In this document: positions 34,857 to 45,076 of the stretch, piece after piece
How positions within the stretch are numbered: position 1 is the stretch's first letter
Layout of the letters: each line of letters opens with the position of its first letter
Origin: Heligmosomoides polygyrus polygyrus
Lineage: Eukaryota; Nematoda; Chromadorea; Rhabditida; Heligmosomidae
Length of the DNA stretch: 64,000 bases
Assembly (NCBI GenBank): GCA_947396885.1
Contig: OX377204.1
Location: 51,509,139-51,573,138, forward strand
Direction: 5' to 3'
Notes under the pieces: generated by a model
Databases searched by the model: none
The model's input: only the letters and a program-made list of their open reading frames with translations
Told to the model about the DNA's origin: nothing
Translations under genes and position numbers: made by a program

Positions 34857-35362
34857 CCCGATACCGTTGCGAATGAATCACTTGAATGTACACTGCAGCT
34901 TCGTCTAGGAAGCGTAGGAAGTTATCGCATTACTATAATCTCTCTTTAATTTGAGCTCCAAACCTTTTGTAAGTTAGGTTCAGAGCGATTCCAGGTGTCA
35001 CTTTTGCCTTGTCAGCCCGCCCTGAAGCGGCACCATTTCTTGCCATTTTTGAACCACCCAGTGGCCCGTAGCAAAAACGAACCACAGTTCTGTGATCCTC
35101 GTCCGATGTTCTACAGGACCATATAGGTCTCGTTAGGAATCTTTGGGGAAATTTCATGGGCTTCCCTTGTGAGACCCCCCCTCCCCTCCAAGAAAGGCCT
35201 TGTTAAGAAGATATCATCAGATTCAACCTCATACCCTCTCATATACCTGATGCTCGGGGAGAAACTAGTGAGAGTTTGCAGCTACGCCAATGCGGAGAAG
35301 AGAGGGCGGAGCATTGTCATATCCGGAATTGACGAGCCTTCTGAAAGCCGCTCCAACTGGCT

Positions 35363-35446
35363 CGCCATGCAGTGTTGCCGACGTGTTCAGCACGTCTACT
35401 GAACCGCCATGCACGGTTGCCGACGTGTTCAGCACGTCTAGTGGAC
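35363..35446. repeat. 42-bp tandem duplication
   Basis: Two copies starting CGCCATGCA at 35363 and 35405, each containing GCCGACGTGTTCAGCACGTC. In the plus frame they read as a 14-residue repeat (P-C-x-VADVFSTS). Confidence 0.9.
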
Positions 35447-35485
35447 CGCCAGGCAACCACCACTCCAGTTGTGACGGACGGAAAC

Positions 35486-35532
35486 ACGCACGCGCACACA
35501 CTCACAAACACACACAGACACACAGACACACT
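35486..35532. repeat. (CA)n-rich microsatellite
   Basis: Imperfect CACA/CAGACA repeats. Confidence 0.85.
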
Positions 35533-36053
35533 GCTCCTTTACACATAGTAGGATACGTTTTCTGTAGAGCAGGTGTTATCAGCCTAGTAATGGAAAACTC
35601 GCGTAGCTTATCAATGATCGACTTGAGGCCTCCGCACACTTTTGCGGCAACGCGGCACGTGGGAGGTAGCAAAACTGCCTTGGAGGAGGCCAAACTGCAG
35701 CGTAGGTGGCACTCATCCTCAGCTTTGCCACCCTAGTCCATCTCCAAAGCGGTTTCATTATCATTATCATCATCACATCATTATCAGTTTCCATGGCAAA
35801 CCGGCTGCAGCGGCAATAGTGCCTTGAATAATTATTGCAACAGCCGCGTTGGCGGCACAGCTAGCTCTGCGACTCTGCCCTATACTTTGGATACTGATAG
35901 ATATAGATAGGGCTGCCGCGATGCAGCAAAAGTATGCGGAGGCCTTTAGCTGCACCGATGTCAAAAGCAGAAGGAACTTCTTCGTAAATCTTTTAGTCAT
36001 CACCGTATTGTACGGACGTTACAAAAACTTCTTCCACAAAAAATCTTCGAGTT

Positions 36054-36257
36054 CTACAAAGTAAATGATAAACACAGTTGGCGAAAGAACGCCACCTTGC
36101 GGAACACCGCTATGTGTGCTTTAAATATTGGAGAATTTCCATTTACACGCACTGCTCTACCGGATAAGAACTCACGTATCCAACTGAAAACGTTTTCACG
36201 TATTCCTATGTTTTTTAAACGGTGAAGCAGTCTGGGATGAGGCCCTAGCGAAATCAA
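36054..36257 (-). pseudogene. LINE reverse transcriptase fragment (CR1/jockey-like)
   Basis: Encodes LHRLKNIGIRENVFSWIREF followed by LSGRAVRVNGN, the palm region downstream of the first catalytic Asp in CR1/jockey-type RTs. The usual G-V-P-Q-G motif is degraded. Coding sequence upstream in the same element appears at 36841-37210, so the Penelope-like fragment lies inside or beside this LINE. Confidence 0.6.
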
Positions 36258-36645
36258 AATATGGCTCCCTGGGTGGTCATGGTCATCTGCCCATATGGTC
36301 GAGTGGGTGACTGCTTGATCTCGGGGGGCATCTACGTCATTTCGTGCAGACGGTGCGGCGAGGAATATGTAGGGGAAACGGGTCGGCCGCTATGCGTACG
36401 GGTCAAGGTGCACATCGATGGACTCAAAAGGTCAAACTCTTCAACTCCTCTGGGATCTCATCGGTTGTAAGTACACGATAACGCAGAGTTTGAGGTGGTC
36501 GTGCGAATTCTAGCGCAAGAGAAACAAACATCAAAACATTGGAAACGTTTGCGTTTTGGATACACAAAAAAGTCCAAAAATGAACAGGAAAGATGATTGC
36601 CTAGCTAACGAACTCGCTCCATTCCTTGACCTCTGTGGATTCTGA
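36258..36645 (+). pseudogene. Penelope-like element GIY-YIG endonuclease end
   Basis: Encodes GGIYVISCRRCGEEYVGETG followed by RPLCVRVKVHIDG and STPLGSHR, the GIY...YVG core with conserved Arg and the downstream helix of GIY-YIG nucleases as found at the C-terminus of Penelope-like retroelements. After an in-frame TAA and a frameshift the end reads KMNRKDDCLANELAPFLDLC and GF, then TGA at 36645. In the intact element this domain nicks DNA for target priming. The RT part is absent. Confidence 0.75.
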
Positions 36646-36840
36646 CCTTCGGAGCCCTCAGGTCAGGGGCCGCGGCACGTCTTCTGGGTCATCTACTAGC
36701 CATTTCGTCTGTGGGCGACTCCAGCAAGTTCCTCTCCGCATCTCTAGGTGAGCCTTCTAGCTTCGGTTGCATGGTTATTTTTCTGGTCCACTCGGCCCTT
36801 TGAATTTGTTCTCTCAGTTTGAAATGGTGCTTGGTGGGAT

Positions 36841-37210
36841 AATTTTACGCGTTTCTGGCTTTACAGGCTCCGACGAAGGCGAGAAGGCCATAACGTCAGC
36901 CGAACAAAACTGTACCATCTCGGCTAGCTGACAAATTCGAAGTAACGACGACATATCCTGTGGTCTTATTTTGCATGCAAAAACTAATATAAGGAAGGCC
37001 TCCATCATCTTTAGAAAAAACTTTGGTAAATTCGTCTGCAAGCGTATTGGCTTTCCTGAAATCAAATGGGAAAATTCACTTTAAGACTTTCCCTTTAGGA
37101 CTAGACAAATGCTGCCTTTCAGATAATTCGCCTTTCAAGCCGAAAAAAGCAGTTCTCTGCTTCGAATTCGTTATCATTTTTCCAGGTTTTCATAACACTT
37201 ATCTAATTCT
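36841..37210 (-). pseudogene. LINE linker before RT (degenerate)
   Basis: The minus strand gives ANTLADEFTKVFSKDDGGLP in a frame with several stops, like the segment between endonuclease and RT of CR1/jockey LINEs. It probably belongs to the same element as 36054-36257. Confidence 0.45.
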
Positions 37211-38029
37211 CTATTGAACCAAACAGAAAATGCCTTGTAACTAGACCAACTCCGCTTTGTTTTGTGTGATTGCTGAAACAATCCCTATGCATGGACATAA
37301 TCTGCAAATGGCGAGGCAAAAAGGACCGAGTTGGATACATCAGCAACAAGGCAATGAGCAAATCTACAGCATGGTGCAAAATGGATAGAAGCGTACGATT
37401 TAAATTTGTAATTTTAATTTTTAACGATGGCTTTTCAATTCTTTTGATGAATTTAATTTTCGCTTTAGCCAATTTAGTTTAAACGTTTTAATCGTTTTCA
37501 TTTTATTTTATTTTACTTTAAAAACAACTAACCTAGCTGCATCGCCATCCTCTTGGAAGCAGACAAGACCGAGCTGACACGGAGGAAATCGACGAACAGC
37601 GTCGCGAACTTTCCTATAGCGGTCTGACGGTGAGTCGAAGAGTGAGGCAGAGTGATTCTTCAGCGCCGACGGCAGTCCAAGGAACTCGAAGTCGAACGCT
37701 AAAATCCACAAACATCTCCTTTCAAAGCACCGCTTATAAGCAGCTACAGCTCTAAAAGAGCTGTTCTAATCTACATATGCCGTTTCCTGTTGTACTCCGT
37801 CATTTTGTACACAGGTCCCCCGAAAAGAATGTGCTTCGTTTGAAATAACATAAAATGTGGACCCATTTGTCCTCATGAACATTTCGTGTTCATTTTTTAA
37901 GCGCAAGGAAACAAAAAGATTGATTTATTATATGTGCTGTCAAACAACACGCAAAAGCCCAATAAAACACGAATTTGACTAGATTGATTGGGTATCATCT
38001 AAACAGAGTTGCGTGATAGGGCACGTCTT
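37211..38029. other. No gene recognised
   Basis: AT-rich. A minus frame at 37508-37711 has no domain I recognise. Confidence 0.3.
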
Positions 38030-38046
38030 TACTCCATTGACCGCGC

Positions 38047-38370
38047 TCTTCTGGTACGGTGACGCCCCTTTTCACGATCAAATGCTTGATCGGGGTGGGT
38101 ACAAGCAGCCTTCAGGTCCACATACAACATACCAAGCCAACGCTGCTTCGGCCGCCCTTTAGGCCATTTCCCCAGCACATCTACCTTCTTCTTCTTCTTC
38201 AGCGTTTGTCCCGCTTCGTGGCGGGGTTCGCTCTTCTGGTGTCATGACGCCACCTTTCCCGATTCAGCGCTAGATCAGGGTGGACACCAGCTACTTTCAA
38301 GTCCATATGTAACGTACCAGCCCAGCAATGCTTTTTTGGCGCCCTCTAGGCCGCTTCCCTATTACGTCGA
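38047..38370. repeat. Duplicated LINE 3' terminal region
   Basis: The segment beginning GCTCTTCTGGT occurs at about 38047 and again near 38230, and both continue through GATCAGGGTGG/GATCGGGGTGG and AGGTCCACAT/AAGTCCATAT sequence. On the minus strand each encodes the end of the ORF (GRPKQRWLGMLYVDLKAAC-like). The spacer includes a small hairpin (CCCGCTTCGTGGCGGG). Confidence 0.7.
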
Positions 38371-38529
38371 AGTTAGGGTCTATCTTGCGGACACTGTCTT
38401 CCTTTCCACGCCAAACGTGGCCGTACTACCATTGCAAGCGAGCTTCCCGCATCTTATTATTGGCACAACACCGAACTTCTGCCGAATGACATCGTTTCGG
38501 ATGCGCTCCATGCGCATGACTCCGGCCGT

Positions 38530-39276
38530 TCAGCGCAGCATCTTCGTCTCCATGACGCTGGGGGGCGTTTCAACTTCCTTGGTCGCTGGCCAACACTCAG
38601 CACCGTACATCGCTACTGGCCGGACAACTGCTCTGTAGATCTTCGACTTGAAGCGCTCTGGTATCTTCTTGTCGAAGAGCACGCCAGTCAACGAGCGCCA
38701 CTTGGACCAAGCTGCACTCACGCGTGAATTCACTTCGACCATCAGTATGCCGTCAGACGAGACTGCTGATCCCGGGTACTTAAAGACCGCAGTGCGTGGA
38801 AGCTCGATGCCGTTAACCTTGATGGAGCTGGACTCAGTAACGTCCGTCGTTAGATATTCGGTCTTCTTCACGTTCAGTTTGAGTTCAAACCGCTCCAAGC
38901 GATCACACCAAGCTTGCACCTCTCGCTCGAGTTCACCTTTATCTTCGCTAGCGGCAAAAAGCAACGTCCAGGGGACGGGCTTCTGAAGATCTCGTGTGAT
39001 GGCATCCATGACGACAACAAAGAGGAGTGGGGAAATCGCAGAACTCTGATGTACCCCGACAGAGATGGGAAACTCCATCGAAGTTCCAGCTGCAGCTTGA
39101 ACTCGACTCTCTGGACACGAGTAGAGATTTCGCACCCACTCTATGAGCTCTTCAGGAACTCCATGTTGACGCAGGGCGTACCATATCACTTCACGCGATA
39201 CGCGGTCAAAGGCCTCTTCCAAGTCGAGAAAGGCGATATGCACTGGCTTCCGTTTCTCGCGATGCTTCTCTATCAT
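38530..39276 (-). pseudogene. RTE reverse transcriptase lacking the Asp-Asp
   Basis: 248 codons: HIAFLDLEEAFDRVSREVIW (first catalytic Asp), FPISVGVHQSSAISPLLFVV, then PWTLLFAASEDKGELEREVQ. In related copies the sequence between LLFA and ASED contains the Asp-Asp; here five residues including both aspartates are missing in frame. KTEYLTTDVTESSSIKVNGI and VVRPVAMYGAECWPATKEVE follow as thumb. The frame is open despite being catalytically dead. Confidence 0.85.
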
Positions 39277-39587
39277 GAGGGGGCGGCATGTGTGGCATCA
39301 ACGGTGCCACAACCAGCCACGAAGCCGCACTGATTGCTGGAAAGCTGGACGATGTCCCAAAATCGTCCATCGACAATTCGCTCAAAGATCTTCATGCTGT
39401 GCGAAAGCAAGCGAATCGGACGGTAATTGGAGCAGTATGCAGGACTGCCCTTCTTCTTCCAAATCGGAATCGTCGTACTTTGGCGCCAACACTCAGGCAC
39501 TTTCTTCTCCGTCACAACCTGATTAAAGAACTTCGCCATCCACTCAGCAGAGTGCCAAAACTCTGACTTCCATAAAACAGCCGCCAC
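39273..39587 (-). pseudogene. RTE reverse transcriptase, N-terminal part
   Basis: Encodes VPECWRQSTTIPIWKKKGSP, YCSNYRPIRLLSHSMKIFER and SNQCGFVAGCGTVDATHA, the fingers of the RTE RT, overlapping by 4 bp the frame at 38530-39276. One frameshift separates them. Confidence 0.85.
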
Positions 39588-39659
39588 GCCAAGTCGCTTT
39601 GCCTGGCCTCAACTTCTTCAAAGCCTCTTCAGTCTCCTCCACTGTGATCTTCTGTAGGA

Positions 39660-41101
39660 GCCGTGGATTGGAGCCGTTGAAGGGATGGACGTAGCCATAC
39701 CACCGAGGGCGAGCTTCAAGTAACTTGTCAACAATTGGGGCGACACCCAATCTCTGGCGTATTGCATCGTTGCGAATATGGTCTAGTCGCGCAACACCAG
39801 CCGTACAGTGCAGCATTTTCGTTTCCATCACGCTTCGTAAGGGGTGTCTCAACGTACTTGTTTGCATGCTAGGCTCAGCACCGTTCATCACTACTGGTCG
39901 GACCACGGTCAGGCATGCGCTTGTCGCTCGAGTTCGCCCTTCCTTTCGCTGACAAGTATTACGACATCTGCATACAGCAGCGTCCAGGGACTACGTTCTA
40001 AAGGTCTTTGGAAATGACATCCATTACGACAATGAAAAGGAGCCGGGAAAGAGCAAATCCTTGAACAACGACCGATATAGGAAACTCCGCTGATGCGCTC
40101 GCACTCTACTTCTTCGGCAAGAATAAGGTATGCGCACCCACTCAATAAGCACTTCGGGAACAGCGCGTTGTCGTAAGGTGTTTCATATGACTTCAGGCGG
40201 TACAAGATCAAATGCTTTCTCTAAGCCGAGAACATCCTCTGAACAGGACCGTAGAAGGGACGCAAGGGATGAATAGGCATATGGGAACTCTACCGTCGAA
40301 ATTCTCTCAAAGTAGCCATGCCATCGGTTCATAACCCTCTTGCAGTTCGTCGGTAGATCGCCGTTCTCGTCGGTGATGCCCAAGAATTTCTCGATGTCCA
40401 CGGTCTGACGATGGCGTGCTTTGGCTTTTCACAGTCGCGCGTGTCGAGTTTCTTGTTGAGGTCATCATAATGAGTGGCTTTCGCAACGGCTACGGCCTCT
40501 TTAGCTGCTTTCTTCGCCTCTGGTATATACGCCAATTGTCCATAGTCTTGTCGGGCAATAACGCGTGATATAATCTTTTCTTCTCTCGAACAATTTCCCT
40601 AACGTCGATAGTAAAATGCTAAGCCTGCAGTACAATCTTGCGGCATCCAGGCTTTTCATGCCTAATTCAGCTTGTGATATCGTATTGGTTGCACTTTTCC
40701 ACTTTTACGTGTTTCATTGACGGTTGTCACGTCGGTAATCGAATACAAGAAGCAAAAGCTGCTGCGTGCCACCACTTGATTCTCGGTGGACCGTATCGCT
40801 GGACATGCCTCGGCCTCGGAGAGAAAAACTTAAGAGTGCATATCAGCGGAAGGTGCTTTGTGGCGACAGTCTCGTACGACACAACATTCGCATCTGTAAC
40901 CAGCCTTCGATCACGATGCTTAACAAGGTTGAAGGCGATCTGTGCCTTGGTATTCCCATTATAGAAAGACGCAAGATGGGGGTCACGCTTTCGAAATTCG
41001 GTGTTCGCAATGATGAGGTTATGTTGCGTGCACCATACCCAAAACCGCCGTGACAGGTGTAACCGTTCTTCGCAATCCCAACATGGCCGTTGAGGTCATC
41101 T
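39660..41101 (-). mobile_element. Older RTE LINE copy, strongly decayed
   Basis: Pieces run in order on the minus strand: endonuclease GDLNGHVG-like sequence near 41090 (ADDLNGHVGIAKNGYTCHGG), linker (40183-40640; DIEKFLGITDENGDLPTNCK), RT relics with WTLLYADVVILVSERKGELE (39909-40211) and thumb with CTAGVARLDHIRNDAIRQRL (39660-39906). The catalytic Asp-Asp has become Asp-Val. Its endonuclease is split by the insertion at 41102-41275 and by a hAT. Confidence 0.75.
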
Positions 41102-41275
41102 GCGAGCTCTGTCGTGCCGGCGAAAGATTCGGCAGCCAGACAGACTGCTTGGAGGGATGGGGCGAAAACTCTCAGGGGGCCTCGAATCGTCTTGTAATGC
41201 ACTCCCAGTCTACCAAGTGCAAGCTTTTGACAGTATCATAGCTACAATCCGCGCAGGCGCGAACACATCCACGTC
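41102..41275. repeat. RTE leader-derived insert in LINE endonuclease
   Basis: Closely resembles the leader of the FB2 RTE (14645-14790), sharing TACC-A/G-AGTGCAAGCTTTTG and GGATGGGGCGA. It interrupts the endonuclease codons between KDV and LNGHVG of the older LINE. It may be a 5' leader fragment or a short non-autonomous derivative. Confidence 0.6.
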
Positions 41276-41369
41276 CTTAGAGTGTACCTCTGCTGTCTTG
41301 TCATCAAACGGCGCAATACTCATCTTTAGCTCTCCCAGAGCACCTGCGGATGGAATAAATGATACAAAC
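41276..41369 (-). pseudogene. LINE endonuclease scrap between two insertions
   Basis: Encodes FDDKTAEVHSKDV, the counterpart of DEKTAEVPLKDV in the LINE at 4.1 kb. Confidence 0.55.
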
Positions 41370-42912
41370 CAGGGGTGTGCGGAAATTCCGCTTCCGTGTT
41401 CCGAATTTCGGTTTCCGGCCATTTTGGGTTCTTCCGTTCCCTTCCGTGTTCCTCCTGTTTTTGCGCCGGAAGGCGGAAACGGAAATGGGCACTGTTCAAC
41501 ACTAGTTTTCTATTGAACACAATTAGCGTATCAGTTTTAAAAAAATTCTCCTTCATATAATTGTAAGAGAAATACTTTTTGACAACTCTAGTATTAATGG
41601 TCTTGAAATTGGTTAGACTACCGAAAAAACTCAGAAATGGCAACGGCCGGGAGCGTGGCAAAAGTAATGTGCCACAAGGCTATATATGTAGTGTATGCTA
41701 AGAAAATGCACTTAACATTTGAATGATCATAAAATTCTTGATCCACTAGTTGCAAATGGCTACAAAGCTTAGTAAGCATATAGCGCAATATCATGAAACA
41801 AAGGGTTCAGTGAAGGCATGGCATGCGGTTGTCTGCTTTTTCGATAGGTGTGATATTCATCCATATAGAGTTATGCATTACATTTTTAATGAAGCATCAC
41901 AAATATCTACCAGGAGATGTTATTTTGATTGACTGCGGTGACTTATCGAATTCTAACTCAAAAGTATTGCTTCGAGAACCATCTAGGAACTGATTTAAAT
42001 CAGTTTCTTTAAACCTCAATTGGCTGGTACCGAGGATGTAAGCTGTTACAACGATGTTTTGTTGCGATCAAAACTTCTAGCGCCAGGCGGGACTCGAACC
42101 CGCACCTCCCTACGACCGGGCGGGAATGCTCTACGCCATTACATCACCGGTGCTGTTTGATCGAACGCAACATCCACACCTCGTTGTAAGATCGTTGTAA
42201 CAGCTTCCAACACCTCGTTGTAAGATCGTTGAAACATCTTCTAGGAACTGTCCAGCTGTGTCATCTTGAGCGTAGGGTTTCTAGGCTGGCACAGACTGAA
42301 TATTCCTGTGGAAGTGCGGACCCACCATGACTAATCAATCATCCAGTTATCATCTTAGATCCCAGAATGAATTCTGAGTAGTAGTTTTGGTGATTACAAT
42401 GTAACTGCTAATGCTGAGTATGCAGATATCTGTGCAGTCACCACGTCATCCATAATGCCACTGGTTTCTAAAAGTGTTGAGAGGAATCTCTTTCCTGGTC
42501 GGAAAATGATCTAGGTGGCTACTCCAGTTTTAGACTTCACCCGAGTCAGTTTTAAATGTGGGTCCGAAGTAACGTCAAGTGATTATGTCGGTTAAGTCTA
42601 CCGTTCAAAAAACACCAGAATCAAAAAAGTCAGCGAAAAAACCCGTTGCAGGAACTAGATTTGGAAAGACTGCATGTTGAAATAGTGAAAATAGTGAAAT
42701 AAGCCTCTGAATTTTTTTCACTCAGCCATAGCTGAAAGTTTATCATAACAACATTATGAATCCAACGCCGTTTCAGATGCACTTTTGAAAACATGGCGAA
42801 CGTGAGTCATTTCCTTTTCCGCGTTTCGTGTTCCGGTTTCCGGCGATTTTTGGGCGTTTCCGTTCCGTCTTTCGTCTTCTGCTTTTTGCAAAAAAATTTC
42901 CGCACATCCTTG
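41370..42912. mobile_element. hAT-like element
   Basis: Begins CAGGGGTGTGCGGAAATTCC and ends with the inverted form of CAAGGATGTGCGGAAATT; both ends have TTCCG/CGGAA-rich subterminal DNA, a hAT habit. It splits an RTE endonuclease (41276-41369 and 42913-43275). The right half matches 5890-6553. The flanking 8-mers do not match. No transposase frame survives. Confidence 0.65.
42080..42153 (-). tRNA. Degenerate tRNA-like sequence (74 nt)
   Basis: On the minus strand, 74 nt with a perfect T arm (GCGGGTTCGAGTCCCGC), a nearly paired acceptor stem (GCACCGG with CTGGCGC, one mismatch and one G-U) and an A-box-like TGGCGTAGAGC. The anticodon arm does not fold into a normal 5-bp stem with a 7-nt loop, so I assign no identity. 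Likely a tRNA pseudogene or SINE head inside the hAT. Confidence 0.55.
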
Positions 42913-43275
42913 AAGCGCTATTCAGCAGTAACCACCACCTTCATCAAGCCGTTATTAAGACGTTTCACTCTTGCAATCGCGTCCAGGAGACGTTAGGGAC
43001 TTGCTTACGTTGTGGGACTTTCGGACTAGCTCCGTTGCCCTTCGATGCCGGACCACGCATACTTTCCGCACTCACCGGGCTTCGCGAGTGCGCGTCGGCT
43101 CCCGCGGAGGCCGTAGCACTATCTCGATATTCACATGAAGCCATCAACCATGTGATGTGACATGGGATCTCCATAGGTCGGCATGTCACAGGGGCCTGTC
43201 GCCTATACTCGAATGTCCGTGTTCAGCTCAGCTCGCAGAAGCAAACAGTTTCCAGTGGCACACCGTGGAGGGAAG
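42913..43275 (-). pseudogene. 5' end of the older RTE LINE
   Basis: Matches the first part of the LINE at 4190-4763: GGACTTGCTTACGTTGTGGG against GGTCCTGCTTACGTTACGGG, and CAAACAGTTTCCAGTGGCAC against GAGCAGTTTCCAGTGGCACC. It continues into 41276-41369 across the hAT. Frames are broken. Confidence 0.7.
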
Positions 43276-43879
43276 AACATCACCACCTGACCAATTCATT
43301 ATATGAGAAGTGATTTCGATTACCTAGCAATACTCTTAACATCTTCGCGAATTTGCACAGGGCTTGCTAATCTTCTCTGCATTGTTCCAATTTTAGTATA
43401 CGTTCAGGAATGAACATTACTTCTTCTTTCTTGAAACCTCGGTCTATTCTTCTCGCGTCGCATGCAGACAGTCTGGAGCGAGGTTTCAATAGGAGGAAAG
43501 CTGTAGATTACTTCTAACATTAGCCGAACTAATGGACTGCCGACTCCGAAAACGACTAACCACTTAGTTCCTCAGACGTTTCCTTGGCTCTAAAAGACAC
43601 AAAGCTTTCCAACCACTGTTGAACCACGGATTAGGCAAATATTTCTGACAACCGCACGTTATCAGGGAAGCAACCGAACTTAGCCCAGAACTTTTCAGTG
43701 GGACATATCTTGGTACTTTCTAGGGGGAAGGGCGAGGGGCCTATTCTAGGAGTCACTGAGGATTGCCGACTTCCAGAGTTCCAGCCGCCGACCTTCCTCC
43801 CGTTCATTTATACATACTACTATACCCAAGTGCATTCCAGGTCTGAGCTCACGGATGCTTACAGAGCGCCAATGGCAAA
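43276..43879. other. No gene recognised
   Basis: No motif or repeat identified. Confidence 0.3.
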
Positions 43880-43887
43880 GACAAATC

Positions 43888-44091
43888 GGTACCTATGAAG
43901 CAGAGGGCCCGTGGTGCCATGGGGCAGCCGGGAAACATGTTAACGCGGCAGCGGCAACGGAAACGCGGCCACCCGCGGCACCTGAGGACGGGTGCTTCAT
44001 AAGTACCGGCCCCGTGGTGCAGTGGGTTTGCCGCGTTAACATGTTTACCGGCAACCCCACGGCACCACGGGCCCTTTGCTTCACAAGTACC
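43888..44091. mobile_element. 204-bp GC-rich MITE with 8-bp TSD
   Basis: Flanked by perfect 8-bp duplications GACAAATC (43880-43887 and 44092-44099). Inverted ends start GGTACCTATGAAGCAGAGGG and, on the other strand, GGTACTTGTGAAGCAAAGGG, with pairing for about 65 bp (through AAACATGTTAACGCGGCA). The 8-bp duplication fits hAT-type insertion, but the ends are not the CAGGGGTG type seen in the other hATs here. Confidence 0.85.
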
Positions 44092-44229
44092 GACAAATCC
44101 GAAGCGACCGGCTATCATCAACTTGCACGTTTCCGGTCGCAGCGCTGGTTTTGCCTCCAAAGTTCTCAATGTTCCTCGACGAAGAGTGCATGATGACGTG
44201 AAAATTCAAGGAGCTTCGGACTTTGTCGG

Positions 44230-45076
44230 ATAGGACTGGTTGAGATTGTAAATCGAATACTATCACGCCAGAAATGATCAAAAAAGCTGAGTGAATCCGT
44301 CATAATCCTCGCCGTTTCTTGTGAAAAATGGCTGAAGAACTCAATATTTCTGCTACCAGTGCTAGAACCATAGTTAGGAAGAAGCTTAGATGTATCCATG
44401 TCGTACACAATGGGTTTGCATGCTGACTGGGAGAATGAAAGCTCGACGACTACGAAGATGCAAGAACTTGCTGAAACGGTTGGCACGCACCGTGCCATCG
44501 TTTTCTCTGATAAGAACGTTTTCACGCTGGAATCTGCGGTAGATCGTCAAAACGATCGTATTATTTCACAGAATGTCGGTGCTGTTATCTGTAAAGGAAA
44601 ACTGGTCGGCAGAACGGCACATCCTGCTTCAATTTTGGTTTGGGGGCAGTCACTTCAAACAGCAAGTCTCCATTATTTTTGTCCAATCCGGTGTCAAAAT
44701 TAACAAGGAGGATTACCAGAAAACGATTTTGGAGGACGTATTGATTCCCTAGGCCGACCGCACTTCGAAAATTACAGACGGTGCTTCCGAAGCTGCGCCT
44801 ACACATAAGGCGAGGACAGCAACAGTGGTGCAAACGTGAACTCCCGCACTTCATTGCGCACTCGCACGAGGACTGTCCTTCGAACTCACCGGATTTAAAT
44901 CCACTTGACTTCTCAGTCTGGTCAGTTATTGAGAGCAAACTCTGATCTACCCGACAAGTTTGACGTCTCCGAAAGCATGGAATGAAATGAGCGACCACTT
45001 CCTCTGTGCCACGTGTGATGCGTTCATCACTCGTCTCAAGACTTTTGTTCGTGCGAAAGGCGTCCATTTCGAATGA
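44230..45076 (+). pseudogene. Tc1/mariner-superfamily transposase relic
   Basis: An open stretch at 44398-44703 encodes HRAIVFSDKNVFTLESAVDR followed by QNDRIISQNVGAV and GRTAHPASILVWGQS, the first catalytic Asp region of the nematode Tc-type family with FSDEKxF...RQNDR. Later frames hold PDLNPLDFSVWS-like codons (44885-44930) and the C-terminal VRAKGVHFE before the stop at 45076. The enzyme would cut and join its own inverted repeats. Frameshifts near 44700 and 44800 inactivate it. Terminal repeats were not located. Confidence 0.75.

Larger units (their letters stand above)
33001..35170. mobile_element. Foldback element FB5 with tRNA-like modules
   Basis: ACAAGGGAAGCCC at 33001 and GGGCTTCCCTTGT ending 35170 are the outer ends. 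Arms continue inward (33001-33260 against 34930-35170; 33535-33680 against 34745-34910). About 270 bp (33262-33530) interrupts the left arm only, bordered by a (TTTA)n tract, and looks like a LINE 3' end on the minus strand. The arms give matching apparent frames (32893-33234 plus; 34933-35157 minus) because they are inverted copies, not because both are genes. Confidence 0.75.
35171..36053. other. Repeat-derived sequence, possible LINE ORF1 scrap
   Basis: The plus frame near 35250-35340 encodes ANAEKRGRSIVISGIDEPSE, which resembles the start of ORF1-type proteins of some nematode LINEs (K/R-R-S-V-V-I-x-G). This is suggestive only. Tandem and CA repeats follow. Confidence 0.3.
38030..39650 (-). 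mobile_element. RTE-type LINE copy, 3' two thirds
   Basis: Starts (right side) at KITVEETEEALKKLRPGKAT near 39650 and runs through RT to a 3' end near 38040. It is joined directly to the C-terminal part of an older copy at about 39660, making a chimeric frame (39544-39906). The 3' terminal part is duplicated. Confidence 0.8.

Noticed and set aside
32893..35157. Two similar ORFs (32893-33234 plus, 34933-35157 minus) with FCYGP-x-GG-x-KM that could look like a gene pair
   Set aside because: They are the two inverted arms of the FB5 foldback; the protein similarity is a consequence of the repeat and neither has a recognised domain.
44585..45067. 160-codon minus-strand ORF over the Tc1-type relic
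   Set aside because: The plus strand carries recognisable transposase motifs; the minus frame is a shadow.
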